Shown one piece after another: positions 54,347 to 64,000 of a stretch of DNA of 64,000 nt (the stretch's first letter is position 1; every line of letters starts with the position of its first letter). The stretch comes from Planctomycetota bacterium (GTDB taxonomy: Bacteria > Planctomycetota > UBA1135 > GCA-002686595). The notes beneath the pieces were generated by a model. That model had not been told where the DNA came from. It was given only the letters and a program-made list of their open reading frames with translations, and made no database searches. Where the stretch lies: the NCBI GenBank assembly GCA_016779205.1, contig JADHOC010000008.1:1-64000 (forward strand). Reading direction: 5' to 3'. Both the position numbers and the translations under genes were made by a program.

Positions 54347-55392
54347 GCATCCTCCGCCCGCTGGCAATGCTGGCCGTCCTGGTCGGCGCCTGTTTTCTGA
54401 CCCATCGTCATACGCCGCATCACACGGCGTCTGAGGAATCGCTGTTCTCGACGATGTTCATGCACGTCATCCCCGCGCCGGTCGTCGGCGCCCACGGGGA
54501 CGAGGCGCACGGGACCCACGGGGAGATCGACCACTCCGAAGCGGACGCGGCGGAGCACGCTGGGGACCACGCTGGGGACCACGCTGGGGACCACGGGGAC
54601 GACCACCACCACGCGGAGCCCGCCCTGCACATCGGCCTCCCGGCCTTCCTGGGGGGCTTCGACGGCCACCCGGGCAAGGAGGGGCACCAGCTGGTGGTCT
54701 ACAACCTCCAGATCTTCCAGTTCGCGGCCCTGCTGATGATCCTCATCGGCTTCAGCGGCGTCCCGACCTACCTCCGGACGGGGCAGGGGGACACGACCTC
54801 GAAGCTCATGGCGGGCTTCTGCCTCTGGGTCCGGGACGACCTCGTGGAGCCGGCGATGGGCAAGGAGCTCAGCAACCGCTTCCTGCCGTTCATGATGTTC
54901 ATCTTCTTCTTCATCATGTTCATGAACGTGATGGGGCTGACGCCGGCGTCGGTGACGCCCACGGCGAGCATCTTCGTGACGGGCGCCCTCGCCTTCATCA
55001 CGTTCTCGACGATGATCATCGGCGGCATGATCGCCCAGGGCCCCGTGGCGTTCTTCAAGAACCTCGTGCCCCACGTGCCGCTGATCCTCTGGCCGCTCAT
55101 GTTCGTGATCGAGCTGACGGGGCTCTTCCTGAAGCCCGCCGCGCTCATGATCCGGCTCTTCGCCACGATGACCGGCGGCCACCTCGTGGTCCTGTCCTTC
55201 CTGGCGCTGATCTTCCTGTTCGGCCCCTTCGCCGGGAACTCCATGGCGAAGGCCGTGGCCATCAGCCCGGCGTGGGTCGGCTTCAGCGTCTTCGTCATGA
55301 TCATCGAGGCCTTCGTGGCCCTCGTTCAGGCGTACATCTTCACCCTCCTCTCCTCGCTGTTCATCAGCGCCTCGATTCACCCCGAGCACTGA
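54343..55392 (+). CDS. atpB: F0 ATP synthase subunit a
   Basis: The protein has 349 residues. The proton-path helix has ALMIRLFATMTGGHLV with the essential Arg; earlier MNVMGLTPASVTP and later EAFVALVQAYIFTLL are typical. The N-terminus is unusual: a first hydrophobic segment (about 5-19), then a hydrophilic region (about 50-105) with dense His and Asp, including three exact Ala-Gly-Asp-His repeats. The family usually lacks this. The start is GTG, overlapping the upstream stop. Proton translocation works with the c-ring. Confidence 0.92.
   Translation: MSILRPLAMLAVLVGACFLTHRHTPHHTASEESLFSTMFMHVIPAPVVGAHGDEAHGTHGEIDHSEADAAEHAGDHAGDHAGDHGDDHHHAEPALHIGLPAFLGGFDGHPGKEGHQLVVYNLQIFQFAALLMILIGFSGVPTYLRTGQGDTTSKLMAGFCLWVRDDLVEPAMGKELSNRFLPFMMFIFFFIMFMNVMGLTPASVTPTASIFVTGALAFITFSTMIIGGMIAQGPVAFFKNLVPHVPLILWPLMFVIELTGLFLKPAALMIRLFATMTGGHLVVLSFLALIFLFGPFAGNSMAKAVAISPAWVGFSVFVMIIEAFVALVQAYIFTLLSSLFISASIHPEH
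54559..54594 (+). repeat. Three exact 12-bp repeats inside atpB
   Basis: gctggggaccac occurs at 54559, 54571 and 54583. It encodes Ala-Gly-Asp-His three times. Replication slippage could change the repeat number among strains. Confidence 0.9.
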
Positions 55393-55407
55393 TCGGCGGG
55401 AGCCATG

Positions 55408-55435
55408 GCTCGGGCGCCTCCCTGGCGCGCCGAGC
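55408..55435 (+). promoter_or_regulatory. Hairpin between atpB and atpE
   Basis: gctcgggcgcc (55408-55418) pairs with ggcgcgccgagc (55424-55435) with one bulged base and a tccct loop. It starts 15 nt after the atpB stop, in a 175-nt leader upstream of atpE. Probably an RNA stability or processing element rather than a terminator, because the operon continues. Confidence 0.5.
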
Positions 55436-55528
55436 TAGCCCGTGTAAGGCCAGCACCGTCTGGCCACCTCCGACCCTCTGAATCCGGCTCGCGAAGGCCA
55501 CCGCCGACCCGAGCAACTTTCCGACTAG

Positions 55529-55819
<291 letters not shown>

Positions 55820-55825
55820 GCTGCG

Positions 55826-55887
55826 GCGGTCCCCGGCCGATCCGCCGGGCGCGCTGAGCGCGCCCGCGGACGGCCCGGCGGGACCGC
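55826..55887 (+). promoter_or_regulatory. Long imperfect hairpin between atpE and atpF
   Basis: The left arm 55826-55854 and right arm 55858-55887 pair over about 28 bp around a tga loop, with two small bulges. It begins 7 nt after the atpE stop and ends more than 100 nt before atpF. It is not followed by a T-tract, so it may protect the atpE mRNA from 3' decay or act as a partial terminator. Confidence 0.65.
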
Positions 55888-55998
55888 TAGGGGAGCCGCC
55901 GCCCTGCGGGGCGCTCCCTCGACCCCAACTTCTCGACGCCGCCCCCGCGCGGTGCCCCGTCTGCGACTCCACGCCGGACCCCTTCCATTCAGGTCCCA

Positions 55999-56547
55999 AT
56001 GCCGCTTTTCACGAACATCCAGAGTCTTCCGCTCCTCGTCGCCGAGGGGGGAGGCTTCGACGTCTTCGATCCGAACGGCGCCGGCAACTTCCTCTGGACG
56101 CTGCTCATCTTCGCGCTCGCGTTTCCGCTCATGTGGAAGATGGTCTTCGGACCCATCGTGAGCGCCCTGATCGAGCGGGACGCCAAGGCCTCCGAGGCGA
56201 TCCACGCCGCGGAAGCGGCCAGCGAGGCCGCCGAGCGCAGCCGCGCCGAGGTCGAGGTCGCCCTGGGGAACGCCAACGCCGAGGCGAAGAAGATCATCGC
56301 GAGCGCCACCTCCAGGGCCGAGGCCCGGGAGCGTGACATCGTCGACAACGCCAAGAAGGAGGCCGAAGCGATGATCGCCAAGGCCAAGGCGGACATCGAC
56401 GGTGAGCGCGAGAAGGCGATCGCTCAGATCCGCTCCGAGGTCGTCGACCTCTCCATGAAGGCCGCCACCGAGGTCCTCGGACGCGCCGTCAGCGCCGACG
56501 ACGACCGCCGTCTGGCCGAGGAAATCGTCAGCGCGTCGGGGAACTGA
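55999..56547 (+). CDS. atpF: F0 ATP synthase subunit b
   Basis: The protein has 182 residues. A membrane helix (about 29-48, FLWTLLIFALAFPLMWKMVF) is followed by a long charged coiled coil of Ala/Glu/Arg/Lys heptads, the peripheral stalk. It lacks catalytic residues, as expected. It begins with a roughly 28-residue N-terminal extension before the helix that is often absent in shorter b subunits. The atpH start follows the stop by 2 nt. Confidence 0.95.
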   Translation: MPLFTNIQSLPLLVAEGGGFDVFDPNGAGNFLWTLLIFALAFPLMWKMVFGPIVSALIERDAKASEAIHAAEAASEAAERSRAEVEVALGNANAEAKKIIASATSRAEARERDIVDNAKKEAEAMIAKAKADIDGEREKAIAQIRSEVVDLSMKAATEVLGRAVSADDDRRLAEEIVSASGN

Positions 56548-56549
56548 TC

Positions 56550-57095
56550 GTGATCCTGGATCCCGTCACCAACCGCTGGGCCGACGCCCTCTTCGAGGTC
56601 GCCCGCAAGGCCGACGCCCTGGAGGCCATTCAGGCCGACACGGCCCGGCTCTCTGCGGAGGTCTCCTCGCCCAAGGTCGCTGCCTTCCTCTACGGGAGCA
56701 GCGTCCCGCAGGAGGAGCGCGTCAAGCGAGTCCAGCCGTTGCTCGAGCAGATGCACCCGAAGACCCAGAGCTTCGTGCAGCTGCTGTTCGAGCGGCGACG
56801 CCAAGAGGTGCTCCAGGGCATCGGCGAGGCCTTCAAGCGGAAGGTCTACGACGAGACCGGCCGCGTCGAAGGCGTCGTCGAGTCGGCCCGCGATCTCTCT
56901 GCAGAAGACATCTCCAAGCTCGAGTCCGCCGTCGGTGCCCGCATCGGCAAGACGGTGGTCCTCACCCAGCGTCACTCCGCCGACCTGATCGGCGGCGTGC
57001 GCGTCATCGTGGGCGCTCGCCTCTTCGACGCGACGGTCAAGGGCCGTCTCGAGTCGATGCGCGAGCGCCTGATGTCAGCCGCCCTCCCCGGCTGA
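56550..57095 (+). CDS. atpH: F1 ATP synthase subunit delta
   Basis: The protein has 181 residues. OSCP/delta fold: RWADALFEVARKADAL at the start and the C-terminal LIGGVRVIVGARLFDATVKGRLESMRERL, which matches the conserved 'IGG--I-VGD---D-S---RL' ending. It links the peripheral stalk to the alpha3beta3 head. The start is GTG 56550, 2 nt after the atpF stop. Length and position in the operon are typical. Confidence 0.95.
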   Translation: MILDPVTNRWADALFEVARKADALEAIQADTARLSAEVSSPKVAAFLYGSSVPQEERVKRVQPLLEQMHPKTQSFVQLLFERRRQEVLQGIGEAFKRKVYDETGRVEGVVESARDLSAEDISKLESAVGARIGKTVVLTQRHSADLIGGVRVIVGARLFDATVKGRLESMRERLMSAALPG

Positions 57096-57185
57096 GCCCA
57101 CGGCCGCCTCCCGGCGGCACCCCACGAACACACCAAGACGTCCACCACGACACCCGCCCTCGCGAACGGCCAGGGCAAACGAACC

Positions 57186-58754
57186 ATGGATCTCCGACCC
57201 GCCGAAGTGACCTCGATCCTCGAGAAGGAAATCGAGGAGTTCAGCCAGGACAGTGGCATGCAAAGCGTTGGCACCGTGCTCAGCGTTGGTGACGGCGTCG
57301 CCCGCGTGTACGGCCTCGACGACTGCGTCATGAACGAGCTCCTCGAGTTCGAGGGCGGCGTCCGAGGCGTCGCGCTCAACCTCGAGGAGGACAACGTTGG
57401 CTGCGTGCTCCTGGGCTCCGCCACCGAGGTCAAGGAAGGCCAGCAGGTGAAGGGCACCGGGCGGATCATCTCCGTGCCGACGGGCGAGAAGCTCCTCGGC
57501 CGCGTGGTGAACGCCCTCGGTGACCCGGTCGACGGCAAGGGCCCCCTGGGCACCACCGACGCCGACCTTCGCCCCATCGAGGAGGACGCCCCCTCCGTGG
57601 TGGAGCGCCAGCCGGTGGACCAGCCCCTGCAGACCGGCATCAAGGCCATCGACGCCATGATCCCGATCGGCCGCGGCCAGCGGGAGCTCATCATCGGTGA
57701 CCGCCAGACCGGCAAGACCGCGCTCCTGGTGGACACGATCCTCTCGCAGCGCACCACGGGTGGCGGTGACCCCACCAACCCCGAGCAGGTCATCTGCATC
57801 TACGTGGCCGTCGGTCAGAAGCAGTCCACGGTCGTCGACATCGTGCGCCGCCTCGAGTCCGAGGACGCCATGAAGTACACCATCGTCGTCAGCGCCTCGG
57901 CCATCGACGAGGCCTCCATGCAGTACCTGGCGTGCTACGCCGGCTGCGCCATGGGGGAGCGGTTCCGCGACGAGGGTCGCCACGTCGTCATCTTCTACGA
58001 TGACCTCTACAAGCAGGCGCTGGCCTATCGCCAGGTGATGCTGCTGCTCCGCCGCCCGCCGGGCCGCGAGGCGTTCCCCGGCGACGTGTTCAACCTCCAC
58101 AGCCGCCTCCTCGAGCGCGCGGCCAAGCTCGCGGACAACGCCCCCGAGATCAACCCGCGCTTCTCCGCCGGCGGCGGCACGCTGACCGCGCTGCCCGTCG
58201 TGGAGACCCAGGAAGGCGACGTCTCGGCCTACATCCCGACCAACGTGATCTCGATCACCGACGGCCAGATCTTCCTCGAGGGCAACCTGTTCAACGCCGG
58301 TATCCGCCCGGCGGTGAACGCTGGCATCTCGGTGTCGCGAGTCGGCGGCGCCGCCCAGATCCCGCCCATGAAGAAGACGGCGGGCTCCCTCCGCCTGGAC
58401 CTCGCCCAGTTCCGTGAGCTGCAGGCCTTCGCCCAGTTCGGCTCCGACCTGGACAAGGCCACCCAGGCCAAGCTCACCCGCGGTGAGCGCCTGGTGGAGA
58501 TCCTGAAGCAGGGCCAGTACCGCCCGGTCGAGGTGGCCAACCAGGTCATGATCATCTACGCGGGAACCTCCGGCGCCCTCGACGGGATCCCGGCCAGCAA
58601 GGTCGGCGAGTTCGAGCAGCAGTTCCTCGACTACGTGAACGACACGCACCCCGAGGTCGCGCAGCAGATCCGGGACGCGAAGAAGGATATTCCGGCTGAG
58701 GTCAAGACGATCCTCGACGAGGCGGCCAAGACGGTCGCCGCGCAGATCGCCTGA
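57186..58754 (+). CDS. atpA: F1 ATP synthase subunit alpha
   Basis: The protein has 522 residues. Non-catalytic nucleotide site: Walker A GDRQTGKT, with [15 protein letters not shown] and [15 protein letters not shown] before it, and the [22 protein letters not shown] and [11 protein letters not shown] segments. It forms the hexamer with beta. The family length is near 500-510, so this is normal. Placed between atpH and atpG in the standard order with 90-nt and 44-nt spacers. Confidence 0.98.
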   Translation: MDLRPAEVTSILEKEIEEFSQDSGMQSVGTVLSVGDGVARVYGLDDCVMNELLEFEGGVRGVALNLEEDNVGCVLLGSATEVKEGQQVKGTGRIISVPTGEKLLGRVVNALGDPVDGKGPLGTTDADLRPIEEDAPSVVERQPVDQPLQTGIKAIDAMIPIGRGQRELIIGDRQTGKTALLVDTILSQRTTGGGDPTNPEQVICIYVAVGQKQSTVVDIVRRLESEDAMKYTIVVSASAIDEASMQYLACYAGCAMGERFRDEGRHVVIFYDDLYKQALAYRQVMLLLRRPPGREAFPGDVFNLHSRLLERAAKLADNAPEINPRFSAGGGTLTALPVVETQEGDVSAYIPTNVISITDGQIFLEGNLFNAGIRPAVNAGISVSRVGGAAQIPPMKKTAGSLRLDLAQFRELQAFAQFGSDLDKATQAKLTRGERLVEILKQGQYRPVEVANQVMIIYAGTSGALDGIPASKVGEFEQQFLDYVNDTHPEVAQQIRDAKKDIPAEVKTILDEAAKTVAAQIA

Positions 58755-58798
58755 TCGCTCCACTCCGCAGCTCCTCCGAAACCACTTCGAGATAGCGC

Positions 58799-59668
58799 AT
58801 GGCCGGCATCAAGGAACTCCGCCTCCGGATCAAGTCCGTAGGCAGCATCAAGCAGATCACGCGAGCGATGGAGATGGTCGCCTCGACCAAGCTCCGCCGC
58901 TTCCAGGATCGCGCGGTGGCCTCGCGTCCCTACAGCGAGGAGATCGCCGGCCTGGTGTCGCGCCTCTCCTCGATGCTGGGGGACGACATGGAGGATCAGC
59001 CGCTGTTCTCCCCCGGGGCCGGTGACCGGACCCTGGTGCTGCTGATCACCTCGGACCGCGGCCTCTGCGGCGCCTTCAACACCAACCTCTTCCGTGAGCT
59101 GGAGCGCTGGCTCGCGGGGCGGGACGTGTCCAAGCACGACTTCTTCGTCTACGGACGCAAGGGCGCCCAGTACCTGACGTCGCGCGGTCGCAACGTGACC
59201 CGCTTCATCACGGACCCGCCCATGGAGGAGATCGACTACCACAACGCCGCGCTCACCGGTCGGATGCTCACCAGCGAGTTCGCTGGTGGCGCCTACAAGG
59301 ACGTGTTCATCGGCTACTCCGCCTTCGAGTCGATGGTGAAGTACACCCCGCAGATCACGCCCTTCCTCCCGCTGACCCCCGACGCCCTCGGCGGCGCGGG
59401 TGAGGCTCAGTCGGAGGCGATCATGGAGCCCGACGCGAAGTCCATCTTCGAGTCGCTGGTTCCGCGCTACCTGGAGACGCGAATCTACAACTCGCTGCTC
59501 GAGTCCCTCACCAGCGAGTACGCCAGCCGGCGTTTCGCCATGAAGAACGCAACCGACGCCGCTGACGACATGCAGAAGGCCCTCAAGGGGGTCTACAACC
59601 GCAAGCGTCAGGAAGGCATCACCAAGGAGCTGCTCGACATCGTCGGCGGCACCGAAGCCGTGAAGTGA
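58799..59668 (+). CDS. atpG: F1 ATP synthase subunit gamma
   Basis: The protein has 289 residues. N-terminal helix LRLRIKSVGSIKQITRAMEMV, the Rossmann-like core with ITSDRGLCGAFNTN, and the C-terminal helix with SRRFAMKNATDAADDM and a YNRKRQEGITKELLDIVGG end. It is the rotating central shaft that couples the c-ring to the beta subunits. The length is typical. Confidence 0.97.
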   Translation: MAGIKELRLRIKSVGSIKQITRAMEMVASTKLRRFQDRAVASRPYSEEIAGLVSRLSSMLGDDMEDQPLFSPGAGDRTLVLLITSDRGLCGAFNTNLFRELERWLAGRDVSKHDFFVYGRKGAQYLTSRGRNVTRFITDPPMEEIDYHNAALTGRMLTSEFAGGAYKDVFIGYSAFESMVKYTPQITPFLPLTPDALGGAGEAQSEAIMEPDAKSIFESLVPRYLETRIYNSLLESLTSEYASRRFAMKNATDAADDMQKALKGVYNRKRQEGITKELLDIVGGTEAVK

Positions 59669-61192
<1,524 letters not shown>

Positions 61193-61238
61193 GGCTGAGC
61201 CGCTCGCACCGTTCCCAACCACCTCGCCCCGAAGAAGC

Positions 61239-61661
61239 ATGGCAGGCCCCATCTCACTCCGCGTCATCACGCCCGAAGCCGTCACCCTCGATACGACGTG
61301 CTCGTCCATCAGCTTCCCCACGACCGATGGGTCGGTGGGGGTGCTGAAGGGCCACGCCCCGATGGTGGCTGCCCTCGGCGTCGGGGAGCTCCAGCTCCGC
61401 GGCGACGCGGGGGACAGCGCGATGTTCATCGCCGGCGGCTTCGCAGAGGTCCGGGACAACGTGGTCCGCGTGGTCACCGACGTCTCCGAGCCGCCGACCG
61501 AGATCGACGTGGAGCGCGCCTCCAAGGCCGCCGAGCGGGCCCGCGCCCGCCTGGAGACCAACGAGTCCGCCGAGGGCGAGCACCTTGACGTGCTGCGCGC
61601 CCGCGCGTCGCTGGCCCGGGCGATCATGCGGCAGCAGATCGCGTCGAAGTACCGCCGCTGA
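61239..61661 (+). CDS. atpC: F1 ATP synthase subunit epsilon
   Basis: The protein has 140 residues. A beta-sandwich domain (SLRVITPEAVTLD, GSVGVLKGHAPMVAAL, FIAGGFAEVRDNVVRVV) is followed by a two-helix C-terminal domain (EIDVERASKAAERARARLE, ARASLARAIMRQQIA). It is a coupling and inhibitory subunit bound to gamma and the c-ring. Its stop overlaps aspS by one base (TGATG), so aspS translation is tied to the ATP synthase transcript. Confidence 0.95.
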   Translation: MAGPISLRVITPEAVTLDTTCSSISFPTTDGSVGVLKGHAPMVAALGVGELQLRGDAGDSAMFIAGGFAEVRDNVVRVVTDVSEPPTEIDVERASKAAERARARLETNESAEGEHLDVLRARASLARAIMRQQIASKYRR

Positions 61662-63490
61662 TGTCGGGCGCCAACGAGCGGGCCGGCTGGCAGCGGACCC
61701 ACACCTGCGGCGCGCTCCGGGAGGAGCACGCCGGCTCGAAGGCGGTCCTGAACGGGTGGGTCGCGAGCCGACGTAACCTCGGCGGGATCTACTTCATCGA
61801 CCTGCGGGACCGCTACGGCGTCACCCAGGTTGTCCTCCCCGAGGACCTCGACGCGTCGGCCAAGCTGGCCCGTGAGGACTGCATCAGCGTGACCGGTGAG
61901 GTCACCCTGCGTGAGGCTCCGAACGACCGGATGCCCACCGGGATGGTCGAGCTTCGCGCCGCGTCCGTCGAGAAGCTCTCCTCGTCCAAGACGCCACCGT
62001 TCGAGATCGAGGAGAACCTCGACACGTCGGTGGAGCTGCGTCTCAAGCACCGCTACCTCGACCTGCGGCGCCCGGACATGCAGCGGGCGCTGATGCACCG
62101 CAGCCGCTTCATCGGCGCCATGCGCGCGGCGTTCCTCGCCCGCGAGTTCGCCGAGGTGGAGACGCCGATCCTCACCAAGGCGACCCCCGAGGGCGCCCGG
62201 GACTACCTGGTGCCCAGCCGGGTGCACCCCGGCAGCTTCTACGCGCTGCCCCAGAGCCCTCAGATCTTCAAGCAGATCCTGATGGTGTCGGGGATGGACC
62301 GCTACTTTCAGGTGGCGCGCTGCTTCCGCGACGAGGACCTGCGGGCCGACCGGCAGCCCGAGTTCACCCAGCTCGACATGGAGATGTCCTTCGTCGAGGA
62401 GGAGGACGTCTTCGCCGCATGGGAGGGCGTCCTCTCGGACACCTTCAAGGGCTCCATGGGCGTCGACCTGCCGACGCCGTTCCCGAGGGTCACATGGCGC
62501 GAGGCCATGGAGCGCTTCGGCTCGGACAAGCCGGATACCCGCTTCGCCATGGAGCTCGTCGACGTGGCCGACTGGGTGAACGTCAGCGGCTTCGGGGTCT
62601 TCGAGAAGATGATCGCCGACGGCAAGCGCGTCATGGCCATCTCGGTGCCCGGTGGCGGCGAGGCCGTCTCCCGCGGCAACATGAAGAAGCTCGAGGAGGT
62701 CGCCAGGACCTACGGCGCCAAGGGCCTCGCCTGGTGGAAGCCCGGCGTCGAGGGCGGGGCCGGCGGCTCCATCGTGAAGTTCTGCCAGGGAGACTCCGGG
62801 GCCAAGCTCTGCGAGGTCACCGGGGCAGGCGAAGGCGATCTGGTCCTGCTGGTCGGGGATGACGAGCCCACCACCTGGCGGGCCCTGGGCGCCCTGCGCC
62901 TGCACGTGGCTCGCGAGCTGGGGATGATCCCCGACGTCGACGGCGCGGACGATGGATCCACCGGGCCCTGGAACTTCCTCTGGGTCACGCACTTCCCCAT
63001 GTTCGAGCGCGACGAGGAGCCCGCCGATGGTGGGCCGCCCCGCTGGGTGTCACTGCACCACCCGTTCACGGCGCCGTCCGACTGGGACATGCCCGGGGAC
63101 CCCGGCTCCATGGAGAGCCGTGCGTACGACCTGGTCCTGAACGGCTGGGAGCTCGGCTCGGGGTCGATCCGGATCCACCGTCAGGAGACCCAGGAGAAGG
63201 TCTTCGACCTGCTCGGGCTGGGCCAGGACGAGCAACAGGCGAAGTTCGGGTTCCTCCTGGATGCCCTCGCCTACGGTCCGCCGCCCCACGGGGGCTTCGC
63301 CGTGGGCCTCGACCGGATCGTGGCCCTCACGCTGGGCATGGAGTCCATCCGAGACGTGGTCGCCTTCCCGAAGACCGCGTCGGCCACCGATCTGATGTGC
63401 GAGGCCCCCAGCGGCGTCGAGCCCTATCAGATGGGGGACCTCTACATTCGCCACGACGGCCTTCCCTCGGCCGGCGGATCCGAGTCTTGA
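61661..63490 (+). CDS. aspS: Aspartyl-tRNA synthetase, bacterial type
   Basis: The protein has 609 residues. An OB-fold anticodon domain (VLNGWVASRRNLGGIYFIDLRD) is followed by the class II catalytic core: motif 1 near FAEVETPILTKATPEGARDYL, motif 2 FRDEDLRADRQPEFTQLDMEMSF, the bacterial GAD insertion (about 285-420), and motif 3 GFAVGLDRIVALTLG. It charges tRNA-Asp. It is co-transcribed with and overlaps atpC. I cannot tell whether it is a discriminating (Asp-only) or a non-discriminating form from sequence alone. Confidence 0.97.
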   Translation: MSGANERAGWQRTHTCGALREEHAGSKAVLNGWVASRRNLGGIYFIDLRDRYGVTQVVLPEDLDASAKLAREDCISVTGEVTLREAPNDRMPTGMVELRAASVEKLSSSKTPPFEIEENLDTSVELRLKHRYLDLRRPDMQRALMHRSRFIGAMRAAFLAREFAEVETPILTKATPEGARDYLVPSRVHPGSFYALPQSPQIFKQILMVSGMDRYFQVARCFRDEDLRADRQPEFTQLDMEMSFVEEEDVFAAWEGVLSDTFKGSMGVDLPTPFPRVTWREAMERFGSDKPDTRFAMELVDVADWVNVSGFGVFEKMIADGKRVMAISVPGGGEAVSRGNMKKLEEVARTYGAKGLAWWKPGVEGGAGGSIVKFCQGDSGAKLCEVTGAGEGDLVLLVGDDEPTTWRALGALRLHVARELGMIPDVDGADDGSTGPWNFLWVTHFPMFERDEEPADGGPPRWVSLHHPFTAPSDWDMPGDPGSMESRAYDLVLNGWELGSGSIRIHRQETQEKVFDLLGLGQDEQQAKFGFLLDALAYGPPPHGGFAVGLDRIVALTLGMESIRDVVAFPKTASATDLMCEAPSGVEPYQMGDLYIRHDGLPSAGGSES

Positions 63491-63638
63491 GCCGCGCCCT
63501 CGGGCAAGCGGTCGCGATCGTTCTCGGCGGCATCGAGAGCGCGCCGGCCCAGGCTGGGCGGGGCGCTGGCTCTGCCGTGGTCCGGCCGCTTTTCTCCGCA
63601 GCTCCCAATCCTTGCGGGTCTTCACGGGACTCGTCTAT

Positions 63639-63660
63639 GGCCGGATGGCAGCATCCGGTC
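63639..63660 (+). terminator. Hairpin downstream of aspS
   Basis: ccggatg (63641-63647) and catccgg (63652-63658) pair perfectly around gcag, and flanking bases extend the stem to 9 bp with one wobble. A weak T-rich stretch (tatcgtcttt) follows. It lies in the 248-nt gap before infC and probably ends the ATP synthase-aspS transcript. Confidence 0.5.
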
Positions 63661-63737
63661 TATCGTCTTTGAACCTTCCTGGTCGCGGCCGCTCATGGTG
63701 AGCCGCCGGACCCCACGCAACCCGAAGAGGAAACTAC

Positions 63738-64000
63738 TTGGCCGTCCAGAGCTTTCGACGCAACCGCCGTATCCGCGTTCCCGAGGTCCGCTTGATCGAT
63801 GAGAACGGTGACCAGGCTGGCGTCGTATCCACGAAGGACGCGCTGCAGCGCGCCCAGGAGGCGGGGCTTGACCTCGTAGAGGTCGCGCCGACGGCCCGTC
63901 CCCCGGTGTGCAAGATCCTCGACTGGGGCAAGTTCAACTACGAACAGTCCAAGAAGAACAAGCGCGACAAGGGAAGCTCGAAGGGCAAGTCGGGGCTGAA
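63738..64000 (+). CDS. infC: Translation initiation factor IF-3, N-terminal part (cut by window edge)
   Basis: The open frame begins at TTG 63738 and runs to the window edge (87 codons). The protein starts [20 protein letters not shown] and continues with [19 protein letters not shown] and [20 protein letters not shown], the classic IF-3 N-domain. A rare start codon is typical of infC, where IF-3 itself proof-reads initiation and so autoregulates. An agagg lies 7 nt before the TTG. Ribosomal protein genes rpmI and rplT usually follow, but lie outside the window. Confidence 0.94.
   Translation, partial: MAVQSFRRNRRIRVPEVRLIDENGDQAGVVSTKDALQRAQEAGLDLVEVAPTARPPVCKILDWGKFNYEQSKKNKRDKGSSKGKSGL

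Overview
The window is very GC-rich with short intergenic gaps. It carries housekeeping operons (rpmB, accBC, accA, glmS, purL, ndk, a complete ATP synthase operon, aspS, infC), many lipoproteins with Gly- or Ala-Cys lipoboxes, very large TPR proteins and an exosortase-A (XrtA)-type exopolysaccharide locus. My inference is a Gram-negative-type bacterium of the Planctomycetota or a similar deep-branching, high-GC lineage. The sequence alone does not fix the taxon. No rRNA, tRNA, CRISPR array, insertion sequence or phage gene was recognised.

Layout. 1-5.5 kb (minus strand): the start of a secreted protein, a DUF3299-like lipoprotein, a PSMA-type M28 metallopeptidase with a PA domain, ribosomal protein bL28 with a long terminator-like hairpin, and a lipoprotein isoaspartyl peptidase. 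5.6-10.6 kb (minus): an unusual membrane and metal cluster made of an HflK-like SPFH protein, an HflC-like SPFH protein, a third SPFH domain fused in one 720-residue protein to a two-lobed Cu/Zn-efflux-type permease, and a His-rich ZIP transporter. The polyprenyl sugar-phosphate transferase of the exopolysaccharide pathway lies immediately upstream. 12.4-15 kb: an S41 C-terminal processing peptidase with HEAT-like and PDZ regions, divergent from moaC.

15.9-33.1 kb (plus): accB-accC, a lipoprotein, then sugar-nucleotide and exopolysaccharide genes: UDP-glucuronate decarboxylase, glmS, UDP-glucuronate 4-epimerase, rfbD-rfbB, Wza-like export protein, Wzz-like chain-length protein, O-antigen-ligase/polymerase-like protein, AsnB-like amidotransferase, GT4 glycosyltransferase and NodB deacetylase. 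33.2-40.9 kb (minus): a 1430-residue TPR protein, a sigma-54 activator with a degenerate receiver domain, and a protein resembling a degenerate sensor kinase. Together they look like a Prs-type regulatory set for the polysaccharide locus. 41-44.2 kb (plus): two overlapping GT2 genes, the second without nucleotide-binding motifs, and a FemAB/GNAT-like protein of the exosortase-associated type. No exosortase gene lies in the window.

44.2-64 kb: PurS-PurL fusion (minus), accA, an ECF sigma factor with a zinc-less anti-sigma-like partner, a TPR lipoprotein, an RqcH/NFACT gene that appears to start at CTG overlapping the ndk stop, ndk, then the full F-type ATP synthase operon (atpZ-atpI-atpB-atpE-atpF-atpH-atpA-atpG-atpD-atpC) running without a break into aspS. 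The window ends in the first third or so of infC, which starts at TTG.

The best candidates for undescribed biology are the permease-SPFH fusion with its HflK/HflC/ZIP neighbours, the paired degenerate signalling proteins beside the giant TPR protein, and the GT2 enzyme/pseudo-enzyme pair.
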